A stretch of DNA of 64,000 nt from positions 1 to 64,000 of the forward strand of contig CAYSZV010000005.1 in NCBI GenBank assembly GCA_964435595.1, given 5' to 3'. Under the pieces are notes generated by a model. That model did not search any database, was not told the origin of the DNA, and saw only the letters and a list, made by a program, of their open reading frames with translations. This document shows positions 16,917 through 24,948 of the stretch, one piece after another; position 1 is the stretch's first letter; each line of letters opens with the position of its first letter. Source of the stretch: Izemoplasma sp964435595. GTDB lineage: Bacteria > Bacillota_I > Bacilli_A > Izemoplasmatales > Izemoplasmataceae. The translations under genes were made by a program, and so were the position numbers.

Positions 16917-17639
16917 ATGATGGAAAGAGTAGAAGGAATTGTATGTCGTGTTCTTGACTACAAAGATTCTTCAAAGATCCTGTATTTATATACTAAATCT
17001 GGACAAAAGAATATCATTGCTAGAGGTGTAAAAAAACTATCTAGTTTAAACAGAAACTTGTCTCAAGTGGGAAATATAATTTCTTTTGTTGATTCAAACA
17101 AAGAACTAGACACCTTAAGAGATGGTGAATTAATTGACGATTTTGAATCAATTCACTTTGATTTAGAAGCTTTTACATATCTAAGTCATATGTTGGAATT
17201 GACATATTCTGTTATTGATCAAGAAAACAATCATCAAAAAATGTATCATTTTTTAAAAAGACTAATGAAATTAATGAATGAAGGTACGAATCCTGAAATT
17301 CTAACAATAATATTTGAGCTAAAGTTATTACATTTTCTTGGATATGGTTTGAATTTCAAGGGGTGTACACAATGCGATAGTCGCGATTTGGTCTTTAGTG
17401 TTTCAGATGGTGGGCTAATTTGCAATCGCCACATGATGCCTTCAAGTGCTACTTTTGACGAGGAAATATATACAAAAATCAAAGCGTTTTACTTTATGGA
17501 TATTGATAAATTCTACGATATTGAACTGAGTCAAAATGAGCGTATTATGACAAGACATATTCTGGATTTATTATATGAAGAGTATGTTGGATATCATTCT
17601 AAATCACGAACTATTCTAAAACAGATTAAAAAATATTAA
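16917..17639 (+). CDS. recO: DNA repair protein RecO
   Basis: A 240-residue recombination mediator that works with RecR to load RecA and anneal single strands. It has an N-terminal OB fold (VEGIVCRVLDYKDSSKIL...) and a helical C-terminal domain with a zinc-binding region whose cysteines are seen in CTQCDSRD and LICNRH. GGTGA lies upstream; either ATG 16917 or 16920 could start it. It is the last gene of the phoH-recO block, with a terminator after it. Confidence 0.93.
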   Translation: MMERVEGIVCRVLDYKDSSKILYLYTKSGQKNIIARGVKKLSSLNRNLSQVGNIISFVDSNKELDTLRDGELIDDFESIHFDLEAFTYLSHMLELTYSVIDQENNHQKMYHFLKRLMKLMNEGTNPEILTIIFELKLLHFLGYGLNFKGCTQCDSRDLVFSVSDGGLICNRHMMPSSATFDEEIYTKIKAFYFMDIDKFYDIELSQNERIMTRHILDLLYEEYVGYHSKSRTILKQIKKY

Positions 17640-17659
17640 AAGAGCTAGCCTCTTTTTTT
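17638..17659 (+). terminator. Intrinsic terminator after recO
   Basis: AAAAGAG, a five-base loop and CTCTTTT, then further T. An extended -10 for the next gene (TGTTATAAT, ending at 17676) follows closely. Confidence 0.7.
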
Positions 17660-17721
17660 ATATTATATGTTATAATATACAATGCATAATTATGTCCAAA
17701 AGTGGATTAGGAGGAAATGTC

Positions 17722-19095
17722 ATGAAGAAGATTACAATGGAAGATTTAGTAGCATATGCCAAGAATTACGGATTTGTATTTCAAGGTAGTGAAATCTATG
17801 GTGGATTAGCAAATACTTGGGATTACGGACCTTTGGGTGTAGAGCTTAAAAATAATATCAAAAATGCTTGGTGGAAAAAATTTATACAAGAAAACAAGTA
17901 TAATGTGGGTCTCGACAGTAGTATATTATTGAACCCGAAAACGTGGGAAGCTTCAGGACATGTTGGTGGATTTAGTGATCCTCTTACTGATTGTAAGAGT
18001 TGTAACACAAGACATCGTGCCGATAAATTAATTGAAGAATTTGATAATACAATCAATGCTGATGGTTGGAGTAATGAGCAAATGATGACATTTATCGAAG
18101 ACAACAATATTGTTTGTCCTAATTGCGGAAAGCTTGACTACACGGACATTAGACAGTTCAATTTAATGTTCCAAACATCACAAGGTGTAACAGCAGATAG
18201 TGAATCTGTTATCTATATGCGTCCTGAAACAGCACAAGGGATTTTCTTAAACTTCAAAAACATCCAAAGAGCTGCAAGACGTAAGGTACCATTTGGTATT
18301 GGACAAATCGGTAAATCTTTTAGAAATGAAATCACACCTGGTAACTTTATTTTTAGAACAAGAGAATTCGAACAGATGGAATTGGAATTTTTCTGTAAAC
18401 CAGGAACAGAAATGGAATGGTTTCATTTTTGGAAAAATGAATCAAAGAAATTCTTGTTATCTTTGGGTCTAAAAGAAGAGGATATCATCTTAAGAGATCA
18501 TGAACAAGAACAATTATCTCATTATAGTAATGCAACAACTGATATTGAATTTAAATTCCCTTGGGGATTTGATGAATTATGGGGAATTGCATCTAGAACA
18601 GATTATGATTTAACACAGCATCAAAATCATTCAGGACAAAATTTACAATACCTTGATCCTGACACAAATGAAAAATATTTACCATATGTAATCGAACCAA
18701 GTTTAGGGGTAGAACGCTTATTTTTAGCGATTTTATCTAGTGCATATACAGAAGAAATACTTGATGATGGGGAAACCAGATTAAATCTAAAACTGGCACC
18801 AAACTTAGCCCCATATAAAGTTGCAGTGTTACCATTAATCAAAAAGTATCATCGTGAAAAAGCATTAGAAGTCCAAGAATATCTAAGTAAATTTTTCACA
18901 GTTACTTATGATGAATCCGGTAAAATCGGAAAAAGATATAGAAGACAAGATGCAATAGGAACACCGTTTGTTGTAACAATCGATGATGAAGGATTGAATA
19001 ATACTTTCACATTAAGAGATCGTGATTCAATGGAGCAAGTTTCATTGACAAAAGAACAATTAGTACCGTATTTGGTTGAAAAATTATATTACTAA
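17722..19095 (+). CDS. glyS: Glycine-tRNA ligase, single-chain (alpha2) type
   Basis: A 457-residue class II synthetase that charges tRNA-Gly. It is the single-polypeptide dimeric type, not the separate GlyQ/GlyS chains of Bacillus. The N-terminus has the family features MEDLVAYAKNYGFVFQGSEIYGG and DYGPLGVELKNN. Class II motif 2 is in GKSFRNEITPGNFIFRTREFEQMELEFF, and a C-terminal anticodon-binding domain follows. I chose ATG 17722 because AGGAGG lies seven bases upstream. No T-box is present: the leader is only about 40 bases. dnaG follows 12 bases later. Confidence 0.95.
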   Translation: MKKITMEDLVAYAKNYGFVFQGSEIYGGLANTWDYGPLGVELKNNIKNAWWKKFIQENKYNVGLDSSILLNPKTWEASGHVGGFSDPLTDCKSCNTRHRADKLIEEFDNTINADGWSNEQMMTFIEDNNIVCPNCGKLDYTDIRQFNLMFQTSQGVTADSESVIYMRPETAQGIFLNFKNIQRAARRKVPFGIGQIGKSFRNEITPGNFIFRTREFEQMELEFFCKPGTEMEWFHFWKNESKKFLLSLGLKEEDIILRDHEQEQLSHYSNATTDIEFKFPWGFDELWGIASRTDYDLTQHQNHSGQNLQYLDPDTNEKYLPYVIEPSLGVERLFLAILSSAYTEEILDDGETRLNLKLAPNLAPYKVAVLPLIKKYHREKALEVQEYLSKFFTVTYDESGKIGKRYRRQDAIGTPFVVTIDDEGLNNTFTLRDRDSMEQVSLTKEQLVPYLVEKLYY

Positions 19096-19107
19096 AAGGA
19101 TGATTGT

Positions 19108-20883
19108 ATGGCACAAGTAAACGATGCCTTAATCGAAGAAGTCCTACAAAAAACAGATATTGTTGATATTGTAGGAGAAAAAGTAACTCTCTCAAAGCAA
19201 GGAAAGAGTTATTTTGGCTTGTGTCCGTTTCATCATGAAAAAACACCATCATTTAGCGTTGAACCTGAGCGAGGAATATTCAATTGCTTTGGATGTGGTG
19301 AAAAAGGAAACGCAATTACATTCAAACAAAAAACTGAAAATTTAACCTTTATGGAAGCATTAGAAGATTTGGCAATTAGAGCACATGTTGACTTCAATTT
19401 CTCTGCATATAAAAAAGAAAATCCCTTAAAGAAGTATTATGAAATCAATGAAGATGCTAAAAACTTCTACCGATTATACTTAACAAATACAAAACAAGGG
19501 CAAATCGCAAAAGAGTATTTAAAAAACCGTGGAATTACTGATGAAATTATTCATTTCTTTGATTTGGGGCTCTCTCCAAATGAATTTGATTTATTGCATA
19601 AAACTCTTACTGCGAAAGATATCTTAGTTACGGATTTATATGATTTGGGATTGGTTAAAGAAAGTAGTAACGATCGATTTTATGATTTGTTTAGAGAACG
19701 AATAATATTCCCAATTCATAATGATAAAGGAAACGTAGTTGCTTTTTCTGGTAGAACGTATCAAGAAGGAGATAACTCAGCAAAATATATAAATAGTCCG
19801 CAAACGAAAGTCTTTACAAAGAGCAATGTATTGTATAATCTCCATAATGCTATCAATGAAGTAAAGAGAATCAATCGTATTACATTATTCGAGGGTTATA
19901 TGGATGTCATTGCAGCTCACAGAGCGGGTATTTTTGACGGTGTTGCATCAATGGGAACTTCTCTCACAAAAGAACAAGTAAGAGCAATAAAGCATTACAC
20001 CAGCAATGTAACGATATGTTACGATGGTGACAATGCCGGAAAAGAAGCCACTGTGAGAGCGATTAAACTCTTACGAGCAGAAAATATAGCTATTAAGGTT
20101 GTCACCCTACCTGATAAAATGGATCCAGATGACTATATCTCTGAATATGGTGAAAAAGCCCTGAAAGACTATATAAATAACAACTGGAAAGATATATTTG
20201 AATATCAGTATATAACTAACAAAGAAAATTTAGATTTTACCAAAATGTTAGATATAGAACGATTCAAAAAAACTGTATTTGAGATGATAGCTAACTCATC
20301 AAATGCAGTCATAGAAAAATACATATTAGATTTATCTAGTGATACGAAAATCTCAGTTGATTCAATTAAACAAGACTTTAATCAATTTGCTAAGAAAGAT
20401 GTATCACATATAAGAAGAATTAGTCCACAAAAAGTCGAGATCGAATCAAAATACGTCTTTGCTGAACGTAGATTATTGAATTATTTCTTATTGGACAATA
20501 TGTATCTTCAAAAATATAGACAAGAGTTAGGTCCGGTATTTTTTGTACAACCCGATGTAGGAGTATTGATTGAAAAACTGGAGGAACTATACTTAGAATT
20601 CCCTCAAGATGAAGAACAAACTGTGGATATAAAAGAACAATTTTTAAGTAAATTGGATGAGGCACAAAAGAAGTTCTATTTTGAGAAATGCGTACATAGA
20701 GAATTAGATCTGCTGAAACAAGAATATGATGATTTAATTGAGACAATGAATGTATATAGAACCCAGATGGAAATTGATGGCTTTAGCATCAGAATCAAAG
20801 AAAGTACATCACTCGAAGAAAAAATAAAACTAGCAAAATATCGCGACATAAAAATAAAGGAGGATAAACATGGACAAAGATAA
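19108..20883 (+). CDS. dnaG: DNA primase
   Basis: A 591-residue primase that makes RNA primers at the replication fork. The N-terminal CHC2 zinc finger is visible in LCPFHHEKTPSFSV...FNCFGCGEKGN. The catalytic TOPRIM core has FEGYMDVIAAHRAG with the conserved Glu, and CYDGDNAGKEA with acidic metal ligands. The C-terminal helicase-interacting region is divergent. It sits before rpoD in the classic macromolecular-synthesis operon and overlaps it by 14 bases. Confidence 0.96.
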   Translation: MAQVNDALIEEVLQKTDIVDIVGEKVTLSKQGKSYFGLCPFHHEKTPSFSVEPERGIFNCFGCGEKGNAITFKQKTENLTFMEALEDLAIRAHVDFNFSAYKKENPLKKYYEINEDAKNFYRLYLTNTKQGQIAKEYLKNRGITDEIIHFFDLGLSPNEFDLLHKTLTAKDILVTDLYDLGLVKESSNDRFYDLFRERIIFPIHNDKGNVVAFSGRTYQEGDNSAKYINSPQTKVFTKSNVLYNLHNAINEVKRINRITLFEGYMDVIAAHRAGIFDGVASMGTSLTKEQVRAIKHYTSNVTICYDGDNAGKEATVRAIKLLRAENIAIKVVTLPDKMDPDDYISEYGEKALKDYINNNWKDIFEYQYITNKENLDFTKMLDIERFKKTVFEMIANSSNAVIEKYILDLSSDTKISVDSIKQDFNQFAKKDVSHIRRISPQKVEIESKYVFAERRLLNYFLLDNMYLQKYRQELGPVFFVQPDVGVLIEKLEELYLEFPQDEEQTVDIKEQFLSKLDEAQKKFYFEKCVHRELDLLKQEYDDLIETMNVYRTQMEIDGFSIRIKESTSLEEKIKLAKYRDIKIKEDKHGQR

Positions 20884-22114
20884 AATAGTTCAAGAACTGA
20901 TTGGGATTAGTAAAGCCAAAGGATATTTACCTGTAAATGAAATCCTAAAATTTGTAAGTGATGAAACAGAAGATTTTGACATCATAGTAGCGGAATTGGA
21001 ACGAAAACAGGTAGATGTTGTATCAGAAGAAGATATGGTAAATACTGAGGTTCCACCACTTGATTTAGATGATGATGACGATGAAGAAGAAGAGTTAGAT
21101 CCTACAATTATATTGGACTTAGATTTTACGAAAGATATCGAAGAAGAATTATTACATGATAAATCGTTTGAAAATCAAATTTCAATTAAAGTAGATGATC
21201 CGGTTCGTATGTATCTAAAAGAAATTGGACGTGTAGACTTACTAGAAGGTACAAAAGAAGTTGAATTAGCAACTGATATTGCCAATGCAACATTTGCGAA
21301 ACAGCAGTTTGATGAAATGGTAGCTGAAGGTCAAGAAATCGATCCTGAATATAAATTACAAGTTGAGCAATTACTATATAAAGGTGAACTTGCAAAAAAT
21401 AAATTGGTAGAAGCAAACTTACGTTTAGTTGTATCAATTGCAAAAAGATATGTAGGTCGTGGAATGCAGTTTTTAGACTTGATTCAAGAAGGAAATATGG
21501 GTCTAATGAAAGCTGTTGGAAAATTTGACCACACTAAAGGTTTTAAGTTCTCAACATATGCAACATGGTGGATTAGACAAGCAATCACAAGAGCAATTGC
21601 CGACCAAGCTAGAACAATTCGTATCCCTGTACATATGGTGGAAACAATAAACAAATTAGTTAGAACACAAAGACAACTTATTCAAGAATTAAAACGTGAG
21701 CCACAACCTGAAGAAGTGGCAGAACGTATGGGTATAAGTGTTGAAAAGGTTCAAATTATTCAAAAAGTAGCACAGGAACCAATCAGTTTGGAATCTCCTG
21801 TAGGTGAAGAAGAGGATTCGAGTCTTGGAGATTTTATTCCAGATCCAGATACGCTAACACCAATGGAATTCACATCAAAAGAGATGTTAAAACGAGAGTT
21901 AGATAATGTTTTAGAAACATTGACCGATAGAGAAGAAAAAGTTCTAAGAATGCGTTTTGGACTACTAGATGGTAGATCAAGAACATTGGAAGAAGTTGGT
22001 CGAGAATTTGGTGTAACAAGAGAACGTATTAGACAAATTGAAGCGAAAGCATTGCGTAAACTAAGACATCCATCTAGAAGTAAAAAATTGAAAGATTTCA
22101 TGAGCGGAAAATAA
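20870..22114 (+). CDS. rpoD: Primary sigma factor RpoD (SigA)
   Basis: A 414-residue housekeeping sigma factor. Region 1.1-like N-terminal helices are followed by an acidic stretch (DDDDDEEEE). Region 1.2/2 is DPVRMYLKEIGRVDLL to FSTYATWWIRQAITRAI, including the DLIQEGNMGLMKAV core. Region 3 follows, and region 4.2 is TLEEVGREFGVTRERIRQIEAKALRKLRHP. It recognises the TTGACA/TATAAT promoters seen throughout the window. It overlaps dnaG upstream by 14 bases and trmK downstream by one base. Confidence 0.98.
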   Translation: MDKDKIVQELIGISKAKGYLPVNEILKFVSDETEDFDIIVAELERKQVDVVSEEDMVNTEVPPLDLDDDDDEEEELDPTIILDLDFTKDIEEELLHDKSFENQISIKVDDPVRMYLKEIGRVDLLEGTKEVELATDIANATFAKQQFDEMVAEGQEIDPEYKLQVEQLLYKGELAKNKLVEANLRLVVSIAKRYVGRGMQFLDLIQEGNMGLMKAVGKFDHTKGFKFSTYATWWIRQAITRAIADQARTIRIPVHMVETINKLVRTQRQLIQELKREPQPEEVAERMGISVEKVQIIQKVAQEPISLESPVGEEEDSSLGDFIPDPDTLTPMEFTSKEMLKRELDNVLETLTDREEKVLRMRFGLLDGRSRTLEEVGREFGVTRERIRQIEAKALRKLRHPSRSKKLKDFMSGK

Positions 22115-22767
22115 TGTCTTTGTCAAAAAGATTATTAGCTTGCGCACAATATACAGATGGTTTTTTGAAACTAGCAGATATCGGAACTGATCATGCTCAG
22201 TTACCGATATATGCAGTTGAACATGGATATGTATATAAAGCATTGGCAATTGATAACAAAGAAGGTCCTTTTGTAATTGCATATTCCAATGTAAAAAAAG
22301 CTAATTTAAGTCATAAAATCGAAGTACTCAAAGGCGATGGAATTAATAAAATTGATGATGAAGTTGATGTTTTAGTAATAAGTGGAATGGGTGGGAAACT
22401 TATCGCATCAATACTTCGAAAAGACTCTTTAAGAAATGTAAAAAGAGTTATATTACAAGCAAACATTGATTCTTCAATTGTTCGTTCAACTATGAATGAA
22501 ATTGGTTTCAAAATTGTCGATGAGTTAGTATTGAAAGAAGCAAAAAAATACTATGATATTATTGTATTTGAAAGAGGAAAACAAACATTATCAGCATTTG
22601 AATGTGATTTTGGTCCGATTAATTTAGAATTAAAACCATTCTACTTTGTTGAAAAAGTTGAAAAAGAAAAACGAAATCTTACAAATATACTAAATAAAAT
22701 GGAAGATCCATCACATAAAGTTGCAGTAAATGCAAGACTTATGTTGCTTGAGGAGGCTTTGAAATGA
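22114..22767 (+). CDS. trmK: tRNA (adenine22-N1)-methyltransferase
   Basis: A 217-residue Rossmann-fold methyltransferase of the TrmK/YqfN family, which methylates A22 in the D-loop of tRNA. Motif I is ADIGTDHAQLPIYAV, and VLVISGMGGKLI is the conserved central motif, with LQANID after it. Gene order after rpoD and before the Nif3-like gene matches Bacillus. It ends in TGA within an ATGA overlap, evidence that UGA is a stop codon in this organism. Confidence 0.93.
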   Translation: MSLSKRLLACAQYTDGFLKLADIGTDHAQLPIYAVEHGYVYKALAIDNKEGPFVIAYSNVKKANLSHKIEVLKGDGINKIDDEVDVLVISGMGGKLIASILRKDSLRNVKRVILQANIDSSIVRSTMNEIGFKIVDELVLKEAKKYYDIIVFERGKQTLSAFECDFGPINLELKPFYFVEKVEKEKRNLTNILNKMEDPSHKVAVNARLMLLEEALK

Positions 22768-23537
22768 ACGGGAAAAAGATACAAAAAATCTTAGAAACTC
22801 TATATCCAACAGCTACTGCCGAAAAATGGGATAATGTTGGATTGCAAGTTGGAACAATGAACAAAAATATTACTGGTATTTTAATTTCATTAGATTTAAC
22901 GATTGATGTTATAGAAGAAGCGATTAAGAATAATTCTAATCTCATATTGTGTCATCATCCGGCTTTGTTCAATCCTTTGAAAACAATTGATACAGATACA
23001 TATTTAGGTAAAATGCTACAAACTCTAATTAAAAATGATATTACATTGTATGTAATGCATACAAACTTTGATGTTTCTCGTTACGGTATGAATATGATAC
23101 TTGGAAAGAAAATAGGTCTTACTAACATGTCTTTCTTTGATATAATCGATGAGGATTCTGGGCTTGGTGTGATTGGAACAATTAAAAGAAAACGTGCTGA
23201 TGATCTGATTGCAGATATTAAACTTGAGTTTGGACTTGAAACCTTACGCTATATCGGTAACTTAACCGACACAATCGAAAAAGTAGCTATGATTGGTGGT
23301 AGTGGTTCAAGTTATATCTATCAAGCAATTGAGAGCGATGTTGATTTGTTTATAACTGGTGATGTAACATATCATAAAGCTTTAGACGCAAAAAACTTGG
23401 GTCTCAATGTACTTGATGTTGGCCATTACTTTGAATCGCATGGTATTCAAGAACTAAAGCAAGTCTTAATCTCAAAAGGAATTACATTACCAATAAAAAT
23501 ATCAAATATCAATACTAATCCATATAAAAAAGTATAA
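22764..23537 (+). CDS. Nif3-like dinuclear metal-centre protein (short YqfO form)
   Basis: A 257-residue Nif3/YqfO family protein. Metal-binding residues are visible in LCHHPALFNPLK, VMHTNFD and the C-terminal GHYFESHG motif. Bacillus YqfO (about 370 residues) carries an inserted PII-like domain; this one is short like E. coli YbgI and lacks it. It is sometimes annotated as GTP cyclohydrolase I type 2, but the enzymatic role is not established. It overlaps trmK by four bases and is followed by a bidirectional terminator. Confidence 0.9.
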   Translation: MNGKKIQKILETLYPTATAEKWDNVGLQVGTMNKNITGILISLDLTIDVIEEAIKNNSNLILCHHPALFNPLKTIDTDTYLGKMLQTLIKNDITLYVMHTNFDVSRYGMNMILGKKIGLTNMSFFDIIDEDSGLGVIGTIKRKRADDLIADIKLEFGLETLRYIGNLTDTIEKVAMIGGSGSSYIYQAIESDVDLFITGDVTYHKALDAKNLGLNVLDVGHYFESHGIQELKQVLISKGITLPIKISNINTNPYKKV

Positions 23538-23566
23538 AAAAAAAGAGTAAATCACTCTTTTTTTTA
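23538..23566. terminator. Bidirectional terminator between the Nif3-like gene and ferredoxin
   Basis: An A-run leads into GAGT, a five-base loop and ACTC, followed by a T-run. The symmetric A/T flanks let it end both converging transcripts. Confidence 0.75.
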
Positions 23567-23731
23567 TACTTCAGAAATTGCCTCTACTGGACAAACTACT
23601 TCACATGCACCACAATCGATACAGATATCTTCATCAATAACGTAGATATCTCCTTCAGCGATACAATCAACTGGACACTCAGGTACACAAGCACCACATG
23701 CGATACAGTCTTGATTAATTCTTCTTGGCAT
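23564..23731 (-). CDS. Ferredoxin, 2[4Fe-4S]
   Basis: A 55-residue clostridial-type ferredoxin. Two CxxCxxCxxxCP motifs are complete: CIACGACVPECP (residues 9-20) and CIDCGACEVVCP (residues 37-48), each binding a [4Fe-4S] cluster. An extra Cys at position 23 follows the first motif. The ribosome binding site GAGGAGGAATACTT precedes the start at 23731. It is monocistronic with its own promoter and terminator. It could donate electrons to Fe-S enzymes such as IspG or MtaB (inference), and it suggests anaerobic or facultative metabolism. Confidence 0.95.
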   Translation of the reverse strand: MPRRINQDCIACGACVPECPVDCIAEGDIYVIDEDICIDCGACEVVCPVEAISEV

Positions 23732-23771
23732 AAGTATTCCTCCTCTTCAAGAACATATTTTCTACAAATAT

Positions 23772-23800
23772 ATTTTAACTCTAATATGACGAAAAGTAAA
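23772..23800 (-). promoter_or_regulatory. Promoter for ferredoxin (minus strand)
   Basis: On the minus strand, TTTACT (23795-23800) and TAAAAT (23772-23777) are spaced by 17 bases, about 40 bases upstream of the ferredoxin start. Confidence 0.55.
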
Positions 23801-23877
23801 CATTAAAATTGTGAAATTTAATACTTTTATAAATTTGGACTATTATTTTAAAAAATGTGTACTTGATTTAATAATAC

Positions 23878-23906
23878 TTGTATTAAATTCATATATCTTG
23901 TACAAT
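23878..23906 (+). promoter_or_regulatory. Promoter for the YneF-like gene
   Basis: TTGTAT at 23878-23883 and TACAAT at 23901-23906 are spaced by 17 bases, 29 bases before the start codon. Confidence 0.6.
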
Positions 23907-23935
23907 AATAAAGAGATTTAAAAGGAGTGATACAA

Positions 23936-24154
23936 ATGAGTTTAACTTGGGAAATTATATCAATTGTTGCAGCACTATTAGTTGGTGGTATTGCTGGTTT
24001 CTTTATAGCACAAGCATATTTAAAGAGATACCTAGCTAAAAACCCTCCTATCAATGAAGACATGATTCGTGCAATGATGTCATCAATGGGAAGAAAACCT
24101 TCTGAGAAACAAGTAAGACAAGTAATGCAATCGATGAATCAAGCAAAAAAATAA
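23936..24154 (+). CDS. YneF-family (UPF0154) small membrane protein
   Basis: A 72-residue protein with one N-terminal membrane helix containing VGGIAGFFIAQAYLKRYLAKNPP. A short cytoplasmic tail follows with the family pattern INEDMIRAMMSSMGRKPSEKQVRQVM. The function is unknown. I chose ATG 23936, nine bases after AAGGAG; the in-frame GTG at 23927 is too close to that site. It is monocistronic and converges on plsY with a shared terminator. Confidence 0.88.
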   Translation: MSLTWEIISIVAALLVGGIAGFFIAQAYLKRYLAKNPPINEDMIRAMMSSMGRKPSEKQVRQVMQSMNQAKK

Positions 24155-24175
24155 GCAGCCTAAGCTGCTTTTTTT
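24153..24175. terminator. Bidirectional terminator between the YneF-like gene and plsY
   Basis: AAGCAGC, the loop CTAA and GCTGCTT, followed by eight T. The plsY stop codon lies in the loop, so the last plsY codons form half of the hairpin. Confidence 0.8.
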
Positions 24176-24825
24176 TCTGCCCAATTTACGGTAGGTTCGA
24201 TACCATTTTTAATATTACTATAATTTGATTGATGTCTATATACAATTAAAACTAGCATAAATACGAAATATGGAATCTCATGTAGCCAAATGTTTCCAAC
24301 TGTGAGCGGTTGAAATACTTGAATATGAAATAGACTCCAAATGATTGATAAAAGAATCATTGTGATAGGAATTGAAGTCGATCCAATACTAACATATTTT
24401 GATATTTTGATTACAATAAAGAATACAATAATACAAATTAATGCCCAAATCGGATTATATGCAACCAGCATTCCTCCGGTTGCTGCAACAGCTTTTCCAC
24501 CCTTGAATTTCAAGAATACAGGATAGACATGACCAATTGCTCCGACTACTCCGAAAAGTAGTGGATCTAAGAATTCAAGTTGAATCACACCAAATCGCAC
24601 AAGCAATATAATGAGTCCACCTTTAAATCCATCCAATAATATGATAGTAAAGCCTAAACTCTTACCTAACCATCTAATTGAATTTGTTCCACCAGGGTTC
24701 CCGCTACCATGTTCTCGTACATCAACACCCTTGATTTTAGTTCCTAATAATACTGAAAATGGGATTGACCCAAATAGATATATAGCGAATAAAATTAGTA
24801 ATTCTAATAGTAATTGTTCGTTCAT
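24160..24825 (-). CDS. plsY: Acyl-phosphate:glycerol-3-phosphate acyltransferase PlsY
   Basis: A 221-residue polytopic membrane enzyme that acylates glycerol-3-phosphate with acyl-phosphate, the first step of phospholipid synthesis. Conserved motifs are HGSGNPGGTNSIRWLGKS (motif 1), GHVYPVFLKFKGGKAVA (motif 2) and an Asn/Glu-containing C-terminal region. I chose ATG 24825 over TTG 24840 because the TTG lies within the GGAG ribosome binding site. As in Bacillus (yneS), it is adjacent and divergent to parE-parC. Confidence 0.95.
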   Translation of the reverse strand: MNEQLLLELLILFAIYLFGSIPFSVLLGTKIKGVDVREHGSGNPGGTNSIRWLGKSLGFTIILLDGFKGGLIILLVRFGVIQLEFLDPLLFGVVGAIGHVYPVFLKFKGGKAVAATGGMLVAYNPIWALICIIVFFIVIKISKYVSIGSTSIPITMILLSIIWSLFHIQVFQPLTVGNIWLHEIPYFVFMLVLIVYRHQSNYSNIKNGIEPTVNWAEKKAA

Positions 24826-24948
24826 AAAAACACTCTCCAAGTTCTCAAGTTACATCACATTATAACATACAAATAAAAAATTTCACTATAATTTTTCAAG
24901 TTCATTTGCTATAATATAGAATTAGATACAAGATGGAAGGTGTACAAG

